Of a stretch of DNA of 64,000 bases, positions 8,049 to 17,041 are shown piece by piece. Made by a program: the position numbers and the translations under genes. The notes beneath the pieces are model-generated. The model did no database searches. It saw only the letters and a program-made list of their open reading frames with translations, and was not told the origin of the DNA. Positions within the stretch are counted from its first letter, which is position 1. Each line of letters starts with the position of its first letter. This DNA is from Roseateles sp. (lineage in GTDB: Bacteria > Pseudomonadota > Gammaproteobacteria > Burkholderiales > Burkholderiaceae): the NCBI GenBank assembly GCA_019232985.1, contig JAFAMW010000039.1, forward strand, positions 52,105 through 116,104, given 5' to 3'.

Positions 8049-10247
8049 ATGTCCGCCAGCCGCCAAACCGTCCACCGTCTGCAGGTCGCGACCGAGCTCT
8101 ACCGCTTCATCGAGGATCGCGTGCTGCCGGGAACGGGCGTCGCGAGCGCGGCGTTCTGGGCCGGCTTCGACGCGATCGCCCACGAGCTCGCGCCGCGCAA
8201 CGCCGCGCTGCTCGCCGAGCGCGAGCGCCTGCAGGCCGAGCTCGACGCCTGGCATCGCGCCCACCCGGGCCCGATCGCCGACCTGCCGGCCTACCGCGCG
8301 TTCCTCGAGCGCATCGGCTACCTCGTGCCGGTGCCGGCCGAGGTCCACGCGAGCACCGCGAACGTCGACGCCGAGCTCGCGGCCCAGGCCGGCCCGCAGC
8401 TCGTCGTGCCCATCCTCAACGCGCGCTACGCGCTGAACGCCGCGAACGCGCGCTGGGGCTCGCTGTACGACGCGCTCTACGGCACCGACGCGATCGCCGA
8501 GGCCGACGGCGCCGAGAAGGCCGGCGCCTACAACCCGGTGCGCGGCGCGAAGGTCATCGCGCGCGCGCGCGCGCTGCTCGACCAGGCCGCGCCGCTCGCG
8601 CGCGGCTCGCACGCCGACGCGCGCGGCTACCGCGTCGACGCGGGCCGGCTCGTCGTCGACCTCGCCGAGGGCTCGACCGGCCTGCGCGACCCCGCCCAGT
8701 TCGTCGGTTACCAGGGCACGGCGGCCGCGCCGACGGCCGTGCTGCTGCGCCATCACGGCCTGCACCTCGATATCCGCATCGACCGCGCGACGACGATCGG
8801 CGCGAGCGACGCGGCCGGCGTCGCCGACGTGATCGTCGAGTCGGCGCTGTCGACCATTCTCGACCTCGAGGACTCGGTCGCCGCGGTCGACGCCGAGGAC
8901 AAGGTGCTCGCCTACGCGAACTGGCTCGGCATCCTCGACGGCACGCTCAGCGAGTCGGTCGCGAAGGGCGGCAAGACGTTTACGCGCACGCTCAACCCCG
9001 ACCGCGTGTACACCGCGCCGGCCGGCGGCGAGGCGGTCCGCCTGCACGGCCGCTCGCTGATGTTCGTGCGCAATGTCGGCCACCTGATGACGAATCCGGC
9101 CGTGCTGCTCGACGGCGGCGCAAACGAGATCCCCGAGGGCATCCTCGACGCGATCGTCACGACGACGATCGCCCTGCACGACCTGCAGGGGCGCGCCGTG
9201 AACGGCATCCGCAACTCGCGCCGCGGCTCGGTCTACATCGTCAAGCCCAAGATGCACGGCCCGGCCGAGGTCGCGTTCGCGGCCGAGCTGTTCGGCCGCG
9301 TCGAGGCGCTGCTGGGCCTGCCCGCGAACACCGTCAAGCTCGGCATCATGGACGAGGAGCGTCGCACCAGCGTGAACCTCAAGGCCTGCATCGCCGCGGC
9401 GGCGGCGCGCGTCGCGTTCATCAACACCGGCTTTCTCGACCGCACCGGCGACGAGATGCACACGGCGATGCGCGCGGGCCCGATGCTGCGCAAGGGCGAC
9501 ATGAAGACGAGCGCCTGGATCCAGGCCTACGAGCGCCGCAACGTGCTGATCGGCCTCGCCTGCGGCCTGCGCGGTCGCGCCCAGATCGGCAAGGGCATGT
9601 GGGCGATGCCCGACCTGATGGCCGCGATGCTCGAGCAGAAGATCGCCCACCCGAAGGCCGGCGCGAACACCGCCTGGGTGCCGTCGCCGACCGCCGCGAC
9701 GCTGCACGCACTGCATTACCACCAGGTCGACGTGGCCGCGCTGCAGCAGCAGATGGAGGCCGCGGGCGAGTCGGGCGAGGCGCTGCTCGACGCGCTGCTG
9801 ACGATCCCGGTCGCGGCCGCGCCGAACTGGAGCGCCGCCGAGGTCCAGCAGGAGCTCGACAACAACCTCCAGGGCATCCTCGGCTACGTCGTGCGCTGGG
9901 TCGACCAGGGCGTCGGCTGCTCGAAGGTGCCCGACATCCACAACGTCGGCCTGATGGAAGACCGCGCGACGCTGCGCATCTCGAGCCAGCATGTCGCGAA
10001 CTGGCTGCTGCACGGCGTCGTGACCGAGGCGCAGGTGCGCGAGACCTTCGCGCGCATGGCCCGGGTCGTCGACGCCCAGAATGCCGGCGACGCGGCCTAC
10101 CTGTCGCTCGCGGCGCACCCCGAGGGTGCGGCGTTCCAGGCCGCCCAGGACCTCGTGTTCAAGGGCCTCGTGCAGCCGAGCGGCTATACCGAGCCGCTGC
10201 TGCATGCGTGGCGCCTGAGGGTCAAGGCGGGCCGGTCGGCGGCCTGA
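8049..10247 (+). CDS. glcB: Malate synthase G
   Basis: 732-residue single-chain enzyme that condenses glyoxylate with acetyl-CoA to malate in the glyoxylate pathway. It has the usual length for the G isoform and the TIM-barrel motifs: an acidic loop [12 protein letters not shown], the central [13 protein letters not shown] segment, and the acetyl-CoA region [22 protein letters not shown]. The ATG at 8049 is preceded by AAAGGAG at good spacing. The leader between the divergent LysR gene and this start carries a TAGATT-like -10. No isocitrate lyase or glycolate oxidase gene is adjacent, so this copy stands alone. Identification is very secure. Confidence 0.98.
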   Translation: MSASRQTVHRLQVATELYRFIEDRVLPGTGVASAAFWAGFDAIAHELAPRNAALLAERERLQAELDAWHRAHPGPIADLPAYRAFLERIGYLVPVPAEVHASTANVDAELAAQAGPQLVVPILNARYALNAANARWGSLYDALYGTDAIAEADGAEKAGAYNPVRGAKVIARARALLDQAAPLARGSHADARGYRVDAGRLVVDLAEGSTGLRDPAQFVGYQGTAAAPTAVLLRHHGLHLDIRIDRATTIGASDAAGVADVIVESALSTILDLEDSVAAVDAEDKVLAYANWLGILDGTLSESVAKGGKTFTRTLNPDRVYTAPAGGEAVRLHGRSLMFVRNVGHLMTNPAVLLDGGANEIPEGILDAIVTTTIALHDLQGRAVNGIRNSRRGSVYIVKPKMHGPAEVAFAAELFGRVEALLGLPANTVKLGIMDEERRTSVNLKACIAAAAARVAFINTGFLDRTGDEMHTAMRAGPMLRKGDMKTSAWIQAYERRNVLIGLACGLRGRAQIGKGMWAMPDLMAAMLEQKIAHPKAGANTAWVPSPTAATLHALHYHQVDVAALQQQMEAAGESGEALLDALLTIPVAAAPNWSAAEVQQELDNNLQGILGYVVRWVDQGVGCSKVPDIHNVGLMEDRATLRISSQHVANWLLHGVVTEAQVRETFARMARVVDAQNAGDAAYLSLAAHPEGAAFQAAQDLVFKGLVQPSGYTEPLLHAWRLRVKAGRSAA

Positions 10248-10516
10248 ACGAAAGTCGCTTTCACGGCCATGTTTCGATTTGGTAGTAATGCTGCAACAAA
10301 CAGAGGGGGGACGGGGAAGATCCCAGTAAGGGCTGTTTGCGTGACAGCAACACAATGGCTCTCAGCATGCCGTAAGCACCGGGAAAGACTCGCAATTCCC
10401 AGGGGCAACTAGACCCAATCCACAGACAACAAGGGACAAGAGGCGGAGCCATCGGCATGTCGGTCTGTTGAGCGCCACGAGCGCCGACTTCTGAAACATA
10501 CATGTTCGAGGACCTC
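10248..10516 (+). other. Leader region before the first TonB-dependent receptor
   Basis: About 270 bp without a credible gene and visibly less GC-rich than its surroundings. It holds a spaced inverted repeat CAAACAG (10297-10303) and CTGTTTG (10333-10339), and a small GGGAA/TTCCC hairpin near 10380. No Fur box or clear -35/-10 pair was recognised. It probably carries the receptor promoter and a long 5' leader. Confidence 0.3.
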
Positions 10517-13402
10517 ATGCGTATTAAAGAGAAATACAGCGTCGCTGCGGTGCGAGTCGCGCTCGCGACCCTGGCTGGTGTTGCTGCCGGTGCGGCCTGG
10601 GCCGACGATACGACGCAGGCGCCGCCCGAGAAAATCGAGAAGGTGCTCGTCACCGGCTCCAACATCAAGCGCGTGGACACCGAGACCGCGTCGCCGATGG
10701 AAGTGATCACGGCCGACGACATCCGTCGCCAGGGTCTGACCAATATGGCCGACCTGATCAACAACCTGACGACCGCGACCGGCGGCCTGTCGGACATCAA
10801 CGGCAGCAACTCGTTCTCGCCGGGCGGTTCGTACACCTCGATGCGCAACCTCGGCGCGCAGGCGACCCTGGTGCTCGTCAACGGCCGGCGCATGCCGACC
10901 TACGCACTCGCCGACTTCACGACGACCTTCACCAACCTCGACGCGATCCCGATCGACGCGGTCGAGCGCGTCGACGTGCTGAAGGTCGGTGCCTCGTCGG
11001 TCTATGGCTCCGACGCCGTCGCCGGCGTGATCAATATCATCACGCGCCAGAACTTCGAAGGCCTGGTCGGCAGCGTCGACCGCACCCAGTCGGCCAACAA
11101 CGGCCATTTCGGCCAGTCGAAGGCCTCGCTGACCGGCGGCATCGGCAACTACGACAAGGACGGCTACAACGTCCTGCTCACGGGCGAGCTCTACAAGCGC
11201 GACAACGTGATGTGGGAGCCGCTGCTCCAGTACACGAATCCGGCGCTGACCAAGCTGTCGCCGTCGTTCGGCACGTTCTCGAGCTATTCCTACCCGGGCA
11301 ACATCATCGACGGCGCGAGCACCCAGCCGGTCGCCGGCTGCGCGGCCAAGCTGATCATCGGCGGGTTGTGCAAGTACGACCGCTACAGCCGCTTCCAGGC
11401 CGAGCCCGAGTCCGACCGTGCGCAGTTCGCGAGCGAGGGCACGCTGAACCTCGGCAACGGCAAGCAGGGCTTCGCCGAGGTGCTGTACTCGAAGATCAAG
11501 ACCAAGTACCTGAGCGCGTTCCCGATCTATGGTGACGGCCAGTCGCCGGCCCAGTGGGGCGACCCGCAAACCGGGCTGCCGCTGACCTTCAACTACCTGG
11601 GGCTGCTCGCGAGCAGCCCGCTGAACCCGACCGGCGACGACGGCGTCGGTTTCCGCTACCGCTTCACCGACGCGCCGTCCCACCAGGACGTCGACAGCCG
11701 CCAGTACCGCGCGCTGGCCGGCGTGCGCGGCAGCTACAAGGACTACGACTGGGAAGCCGCCGCGGGCGTGATGAACTCGACGACCACCACGACTCAGCAG
11801 GGCGCGTTCAGCAGCTCGGGCTTCATTCAGGAAATCGGCAACTACAACAACTACGCAGCCGACCTGAACCCGAACGTCAACCTGAACTTCCAGACCACCG
11901 ATCCGAACTTCTTCAACCAGCCCAACGGCTACCGGCCGGGCCAGACGAACAGCGCGCAGGTCCTCAACACCCTGTTCCCGGTGTTCGGCTACTCGGGCAG
12001 CAATACCCAGCAGTTCGCCGACGCCAAGATCAGCGGCCCGCTGTTCCAGGCGCCAGGCGGCGACGCCCAGTTCGCGCTCGGCGGCGAGCTGCGCCACGAG
12101 CACTACACGATCTCGCCGTCGTCGAACCTCGCGACCGGCGACATCGTCGGCTACGGCATCAGCAGCGCCGACTCGTCGCGCACGACCGAGGCCATCTACG
12201 GCGAGCTGGTCGTCCCGGTGGTCAAGAGCTTCGAGCTCGACGGCGCGCTGCGCGCCGACAAGTTCCCGAACCTGAGCGCGCATTTCTCGCCCAAGGTCGC
12301 GTTCAAGTTCACGCCGACCCAGAGCCTGATGCTGCGCGGCACGGTCGAGCATGGCTTCCGCGCGCCGAACCTGATCGAGAGCGCGAACTCGCTGAAGTTC
12401 GCCTTCGACAGCGGCACCTCGGACCCGCAGCGTTGCACCCAGGCGACCAATCTGGCCAACGACCTGTACAACCAGGCCAACAATCCGGCGACGCCGGCCG
12501 CCCAGGTGCCGCTGCTGGTCGCACGCGCCGAGAACGTCTACGCGGCGGCCTGCTCGTTCGGCCTCGCCGACGAGGTCAAGAACAATCCGCAGCTGAAGCC
12601 CGAAACCTCGACGAGCTACAACCTCGGCGTCGTCTTCGAGCCGATCAAGGGCTATAGCCTGACGGTCGACTACTGGCGCATCGACCGCCAGAACACGATC
12701 GGCCTGACGAGCACGCAGCAACTGCTCATGGGCAACGTGCCGCCCGGAACGGTGGTCAACCGTGCGCCGCTGAATCCGGCCGCCGACCCGATCTTCACGG
12801 CCGCGGAGATCACCGCGTACGGCGTCACCGCGGGCCCGCTGCAGAGCGTCGTGCGCGAGATGCAGAACATCTCCGAGCAGAAGACCAGCGGCGTCGACCT
12901 GAACTTCGACACGGTCACCGGCCTCGGCGCGTGGGGCAAGCTGAGCATCCTGGGTCGCAGCACCTACAACATCAGCTACTACGACACCTCGGTCAGCACG
13001 CTGCAGGACAACCTGGTCGGCCAGTACGGGATGCCCAAGTGGGTCGCCTACCTGCAGACCGCCTGGATCCTGCCGACGATGACGAACGGCCTGCGCTTCA
13101 ACTGGACCAGCTCCTACGCGCTGCAGGACGGCCAGAGCGACAGCACCTGGAGCATCGCCGGTTGCGCGGCGGCCAAGGTGACGGCGGCCGAGTGCCGGGT
13201 CGGTCGCGCGCAGACGCTCGACTACTTCTTCAGCTACACCGGGTTCAAGAACCTGACGCTGTCGGCCAACGTGAGGAACGTCTTCTTCCAGCGCGCCCCG
13301 GCCGATCTGCGGTCCTTCGGCGTCGGCGGCATCATCCCGACCAATCTGCAGGACGCCCAGGGCCGCATGCTGCAGCTGCGTGCCGAGTACACGTTCAAGT
13401 AA
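10517..13402 (+). CDS. TonB-dependent outer-membrane receptor 1
   Basis: Outer-membrane active transporter of 961 residues from the ATG at 10517, chosen because GAGGA stands just upstream and the peptide then begins with a clean signal sequence (about 1-28, ending AWA). A start at 10502 would add five residues. A TonB-box-like EKVLVTGSNIKR is followed by the plug domain (about 45-165, with LRNLGAQATLVLVNGRR and ERVDVLKVGASSVYGSDAVAGVINII) and a 22-strand barrel ending in YTFK. It resembles the large TonB receptors of Xanthomonas, Caulobacter and Shewanella. The substrate is unknown; no SusD, sigma/anti-sigma or ExbBD gene is nearby. A strong terminator follows the stop. Confidence 0.92.
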   Translation: MRIKEKYSVAAVRVALATLAGVAAGAAWADDTTQAPPEKIEKVLVTGSNIKRVDTETASPMEVITADDIRRQGLTNMADLINNLTTATGGLSDINGSNSFSPGGSYTSMRNLGAQATLVLVNGRRMPTYALADFTTTFTNLDAIPIDAVERVDVLKVGASSVYGSDAVAGVINIITRQNFEGLVGSVDRTQSANNGHFGQSKASLTGGIGNYDKDGYNVLLTGELYKRDNVMWEPLLQYTNPALTKLSPSFGTFSSYSYPGNIIDGASTQPVAGCAAKLIIGGLCKYDRYSRFQAEPESDRAQFASEGTLNLGNGKQGFAEVLYSKIKTKYLSAFPIYGDGQSPAQWGDPQTGLPLTFNYLGLLASSPLNPTGDDGVGFRYRFTDAPSHQDVDSRQYRALAGVRGSYKDYDWEAAAGVMNSTTTTTQQGAFSSSGFIQEIGNYNNYAADLNPNVNLNFQTTDPNFFNQPNGYRPGQTNSAQVLNTLFPVFGYSGSNTQQFADAKISGPLFQAPGGDAQFALGGELRHEHYTISPSSNLATGDIVGYGISSADSSRTTEAIYGELVVPVVKSFELDGALRADKFPNLSAHFSPKVAFKFTPTQSLMLRGTVEHGFRAPNLIESANSLKFAFDSGTSDPQRCTQATNLANDLYNQANNPATPAAQVPLLVARAENVYAAACSFGLADEVKNNPQLKPETSTSYNLGVVFEPIKGYSLTVDYWRIDRQNTIGLTSTQQLLMGNVPPGTVVNRAPLNPAADPIFTAAEITAYGVTAGPLQSVVREMQNISEQKTSGVDLNFDTVTGLGAWGKLSILGRSTYNISYYDTSVSTLQDNLVGQYGMPKWVAYLQTAWILPTMTNGLRFNWTSSYALQDGQSDSTWSIAGCAAAKVTAAECRVGRAQTLDYFFSYTGFKNLTLSANVRNVFFQRAPADLRSFGVGGIIPTNLQDAQGRMLQLRAEYTFK

Positions 13403-13431
13403 GCCGCGACCCGCTGCGGCCGCAGGCCCCG

Positions 13432-13470
13432 AAAACACCCCGGCGGACCCTGTCCCCCGGGGTGTTTTTT
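13432..13470 (+). terminator. Rho-independent terminator of receptor 1
   Basis: Arms AAAACACCCCGG (13432-13443) and CCGGGGTGTTTT (13457-13468) pair perfectly over 12 bp around a 13-nt loop and end in a run of six T. It starts about 30 bp after the receptor stop codon. Confidence 0.9.
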
Positions 13471-13679
13471 CGCCCGGCGTCCTTGTCGACGTGCTGCATG
13501 AAGACCCGCGCGCACTGCACGAGCAGCCGGCGGATGTTCTTGTCCCCGCGCTTGCTGGTGCCGAGCTGCGCGTCGAGGTACTTGAAGTGCTCGTGCTGCC
13601 GCCGCAGGACCGACACCAGCCGTGGTGGCGGGGCCTCGTGCTCTGCCAGCAGCGCCGGCAAGCGCTTGATGACGGCAAA
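13464..13679 (-). pseudogene. Remnant of an IS110-family transposase
   Basis: On the minus strand a 72-residue stretch joins two separated pieces of an IS110/IS1111-type transposase. The first is the helical segment before the Transposase_20 domain (RLPALLAEHEAP, then HEHFKYLDAQ). The second is its end (GTSKRGDKNIRRLLVQCARVF, matching the family pattern G-SKRG---LR-LL---AR). The 60 or so residues normally between them, including the helix-hairpin-helix part, are missing, and no N-terminal DEDD nuclease domain is present. It is therefore an internally deleted, non-functional fossil. It lies between the terminators of two convergent receptor genes. No IS ends or target duplications were recognised. 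Confidence 0.7.
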
Positions 13680-13729
13680 GCCGACGGGCAGTATGCAAAG
13701 AGTGGATATAGGCGGCGGTCGCCACAAGG

Positions 13730-13764
13730 AAAAACACCCCGGTGAATTGCGTCACCGGGGTGTT
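13730..13764 (-). terminator. Rho-independent terminator of receptor 2
   Basis: Arms AACACCCCGGTGA (13733-13745) and TCACCGGGGTGTT (13752-13764) form a perfect 13-bp stem with a 6-nt loop. Read on the minus strand the stem is followed by TTTTTCC, the correct polarity for the minus-strand receptor that ends at 13812. The core AACACCCCGG is shared with the other terminator 300 bp away. Confidence 0.88.
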
Positions 13765-13811
13765 CGAGGCGGGCCCCTCGGCGGGCCCCGCGTCTCTCAG
13801 CGCTTCGAGGC

Positions 13812-16694
13812 TTAGAACGTGTACGACGCTCCGACGTTCACGAAGCGGCCAACGGCGCCGGCCTGGTGCATCGACGGGTTGTACGGCAGGTTGCCGCCAC
13901 CGTAGGTGTTCAGGTCGAGCGGCGGCTGACGGTTGAACAGGTTGTCGATGTTGCCGTGGAAGGTCCAGTTCGCGTTGTAGCGGTAGGTGCCCGCCAGGGT
14001 GACCGTCGTGAACGCGCGGACCTTGCAGTCGCCCGGGTCGCTCGGCGTCGAGCCGGCGTTCGGGAACCAGGCGTGGTAGTAACCGCCCTGGTTGACGCCG
14101 TCGGCACAGGTCAGCACCGGCGTGCCGGAGTTCGAGCCCGACGGGTCGGTCAGCGAGAAGCTGCTGATGTAGTTGACGGTCGTCGTCAGGCGCAGCGGAC
14201 CCTTCTCCCAGTTGAAGGTCAGCTGGGCGCGGTCCTTGGGGTTGCCGGTATTGCCACCGATCACCGCCGGGCCGTGCGTGCCGGCCAGCTGGTAGCTCAC
14301 GCCGCCCTGGGTGAAGATGTAGCTCGTCGTGTGCGACCAGTCGAGCTCGGTGGTCAGCGCACCGTATTCGCCAAGGTGCAGCTTGTACTTGGTGTCGAGT
14401 TCGAGGCCGCTGACCTTGGTCTGGTTGGCGTTCACGAATTCGACCGGGATGTACAGGATCGGGCCGACCGAGGTCGTGCACGAAACCGTACCGCCGTGGC
14501 CGTCCGAGCAGGTGTCGGTGACCGGGTTGCCGCGCACGGGGTGGTTGATGTCGCCGGTCCCGGCCACGATCTGGTCCTTGATCCGCACTTGGTACAGGTC
14601 GAAGGTCGTGCTCCAGTCCTTGGTCGGCTCGACGACCACGCCCAGGGTCGCGTTGTTCGACTTCTCGGGCTTGAGGTTCGGGTTCGCCGCGTTCAGGTAG
14701 GCCGGGTTGAAATTGCACTGCGAGATGACGGCGCCGGCCGCAGCCGCATTGCCGCCCGGGCACAGGACCGGGTCGAACGTCGTGCCGGCCGAGTAGGCCT
14801 GGCCGGCCTTGCCGTTTTCGGCGGCGTTCGGCGCGCGGAAGCCCGTGCCGACCGTGCCGCGGAACGCGAATTCCTTGGTCGGCGTGAACTTGAAGCCCAG
14901 CGACGGGGTCACCGAGTTCTCGGCGTTGCTGAACATGTCGTAGCGGACATGGGCGTCGAGCTCGAGTTGCTTGAGGACCGGCGCCGACAGTTCGCCGTAG
15001 ACCGCCGTGTTGGTCTGGCTGCCCAGCACGTAGGCGTTGTTGCCCGAAACGATGCCCTGGGCGATCAGGCCCGGCGCCGGGGCGTCGAGCGCGCGGTGCA
15101 CGCTCGTCGCGCCGAGGGCCAGCTGCATGTCGCCGCCGGCGAGCTTGGCGATCGGGCGCGAGGCGTTGAATTCGGCGAATTCGAGCGTCGAGACGTCGCT
15201 GGAGGTCACGCTCGGGAAGATCGCGGCCAGGTCGGCGGCCGTATTACCGCCGGTGATCTTGAACGGGTTGGTCGCGCGGTTCAGCGCCGCGTACAGGACC
15301 GGCACGTCCACGCTGCCGAAGTCGTTCGCGCTCGTCTGCACCTGGGTGTAGCCGAAGGCGGTGTTCATGTCCCAGCCGAAGCCCGAACCCGCGAAGCTGG
15401 CGACGAAGCGGTAGGACTTGTTGTCGAAGTTGTCGTGGGCGGCGGGCGCGTCGGGGATCACGCCGCGGACTTTGGCGGCCACGCCCAGCGTGTTGCCCGG
15501 GTAGGTGGCGGGCACCGTGATCGCGGCGATGGTGCTACCGACCAGGTAGGGGTTGACGCCGGCCGAGACGGCAACCAGCGGCGAGAACGAGCCCGGGTAG
15601 GTGACCAGGCCCTGCGCCGTGCTGCCGGCGCGGTACTGCTCGCCCTTGCTTTCGAACAGCGAGGCCTTGAGGTCCATCTGCCAGTCGCCGGCGAGCTTGG
15701 CGGTGAAGCTGGCGATGACGTTGACGTTGGTGGTCTGCGGCTGGACTTCGGCGTTCGGGTTGGTGTACGCGCACTGGCCCGCAGTCAGCATCGCATAGCT
15801 CGCGCAGCTGCCGGTGTAGGCCGCGTTGGGGCTCATCGGCGTCGTGATGAACACCGAGTTGGCGGCGCTGAACGGCGCGCCCAACGCCGTCAGGTAGACC
15901 GTGCCGTAGGTCGGCGGGGTCTTGTCGTAGTCGTTGATCACGCCCGGCGTCTGGTTGTTGCCGCCGATGCCGGTCTGGTCGAGGCTCGCCCACGGGCCGC
16001 GGCCCGCGCGCTTGCTGTACAGGATGCGGTCCTGGTGGCGCGCCTCGAGGTTGATGTAGGCGGTGTAGCCGTCGGAGTCGAGGTTGCCGACGCCGTGGAT
16101 GATCGAGGCGTGGCCCGTGCGGCCGCCGCCCTCGGTGGTGGTGCCCGCCTCGGCCGAGATCTTCGTGCCGGTGAAGGCCTTCTTCAGGATGATGTTGACG
16201 ACGCCGGCCATGGCGTCGGAGCCGTAGGCCGCCGAAGCGCCGTCCTTCAGGATTTCGACGCGCTCGACGGCGTCGAAGGGGATGCTCGAGACGTCGACGA
16301 AGGAGCGCTGGCCGTCGTCCGACAGGGGGAACGGCGCCATGCGGTGGCCGTCGATCAGCACCAGCGTGGCGGCGGTCGTCAGGCCGCGCAGCGACACGCC
16401 CGTCGCGCTGCCGGCGAAAGCGCCGGGGAACGCGTTGCTGAGGGTGCCCTGGCCATTGGCCGTCAGGTTCTGCAGCACTTCGGAGATGGTCGTGAAGCCC
16501 GACTGCTTCAGGTCGGCGGCCGTCAGGACCTGGACCGGGCTCGGGGTTTCGGAATTCAGGCGGCGGATGTTCGAGCCCGTCACCGTGACGCGCTCGAGTT
16601 GCTGCGGGCTGGCATCCTGGGCCGACGCCACTCCGACCGCACCGGCGCTGAGCGCCAGCAGGACGGCAGCGTTGATGCTCTTGCGTTTGAACAT
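13812..16694 (-). CDS. TonB-dependent outer-membrane receptor 2
   Basis: 960-residue outer-membrane transporter with a signal peptide (1-25, ending ASA), a TonB-box-like region ERVTVTGSNIRR, a plug domain (about 45-170, with LRGLTTAATLVLIDGHR and ERVEILKDGASAAYGSDAMAGVVNII) and a long beta-barrel ending in the canonical aromatic residue (ASYTF). AAGGAGAG precedes the ATG. It is a paralogue of the receptors on both sides, convergent with receptor 1 and divergent from receptor 3. The substrate is not evident; members of this large subfamily include sugar, peptide and metal-complex importers. Confidence 0.92.
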   Translation of the reverse strand: MFKRKSINAAVLLALSAGAVGVASAQDASPQQLERVTVTGSNIRRLNSETPSPVQVLTAADLKQSGFTTISEVLQNLTANGQGTLSNAFPGAFAGSATGVSLRGLTTAATLVLIDGHRMAPFPLSDDGQRSFVDVSSIPFDAVERVEILKDGASAAYGSDAMAGVVNIILKKAFTGTKISAEAGTTTEGGGRTGHASIIHGVGNLDSDGYTAYINLEARHQDRILYSKRAGRGPWASLDQTGIGGNNQTPGVINDYDKTPPTYGTVYLTALGAPFSAANSVFITTPMSPNAAYTGSCASYAMLTAGQCAYTNPNAEVQPQTTNVNVIASFTAKLAGDWQMDLKASLFESKGEQYRAGSTAQGLVTYPGSFSPLVAVSAGVNPYLVGSTIAAITVPATYPGNTLGVAAKVRGVIPDAPAAHDNFDNKSYRFVASFAGSGFGWDMNTAFGYTQVQTSANDFGSVDVPVLYAALNRATNPFKITGGNTAADLAAIFPSVTSSDVSTLEFAEFNASRPIAKLAGGDMQLALGATSVHRALDAPAPGLIAQGIVSGNNAYVLGSQTNTAVYGELSAPVLKQLELDAHVRYDMFSNAENSVTPSLGFKFTPTKEFAFRGTVGTGFRAPNAAENGKAGQAYSAGTTFDPVLCPGGNAAAAGAVISQCNFNPAYLNAANPNLKPEKSNNATLGVVVEPTKDWSTTFDLYQVRIKDQIVAGTGDINHPVRGNPVTDTCSDGHGGTVSCTTSVGPILYIPVEFVNANQTKVSGLELDTKYKLHLGEYGALTTELDWSHTTSYIFTQGGVSYQLAGTHGPAVIGGNTGNPKDRAQLTFNWEKGPLRLTTTVNYISSFSLTDPSGSNSGTPVLTCADGVNQGGYYHAWFPNAGSTPSDPGDCKVRAFTTVTLAGTYRYNANWTFHGNIDNLFNRQPPLDLNTYGGGNLPYNPSMHQAGAVGRFVNVGASYTF

Positions 16695-17041
16695 TTAGCT
16701 CTCCTTGTGGGAATCAGGCGCACGGCGGGTTACCGTGCAGATACACCTGGTTGGGCAAATCAATCCGGACAGGTTTGTTTGCTGGACGTAAACAAATTGC
16801 CGGGTGAGGTTGAGCAGTGTCGCTGACCTGTGACTTGCTTCACCTCCGTATACATTTCGCGTCGGGTTTCCCCCGCCGTTTTCGGCCGCCCTTGTTGCTA
16901 GGGCGCAACGTGTGCCGGTCCGGTCGCGACGGCCGCCGCGGCGTCCCAATCCTCGGGTCCGGCTCGTGGTTTTGTGCGCTATGCAAACGCTACGCCGGCA
17001 TGATTCGTCGTCCCGATGTCGACGATGGATGGAGGGCGGCC
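16695..17041. promoter_or_regulatory. Divergent control region of receptors 2 and 3, with TTTGTTT-N9-AAACAAA
   Basis: The 347-bp gap between two divergent receptor genes contains no convincing gene. Its clearest feature is a perfect 7-bp inverted repeat, TTTGTTT (16774-16780) and AAACAAA (16790-16796), with a 9-bp spacer, about 80 bp before the ATG of receptor 2. Size and AT-rich arms fit an operator for a dimeric regulator. This is inference, and no known consensus was matched. Receptor 3 has GGAGG six bases before its ATG at 17042. Confidence 0.4.

Noticed and set aside
10409..13678. Very long minus-strand open frame (about 1089 codons) antisense to receptor 1
   Set aside because: The GC-rich third positions suppress stop codons in the opposite frame. 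The translation is Arg/Ala/Val/Asp-rich low-complexity without any domain, while the plus frame is an unmistakable TonB receptor.
16817..17041. N-terminal extension of receptor 3 to 16817
   Set aside because: It would place a signal peptide 75 residues inside the protein. GGAGG and a clean signal peptide mark the start at 17042.
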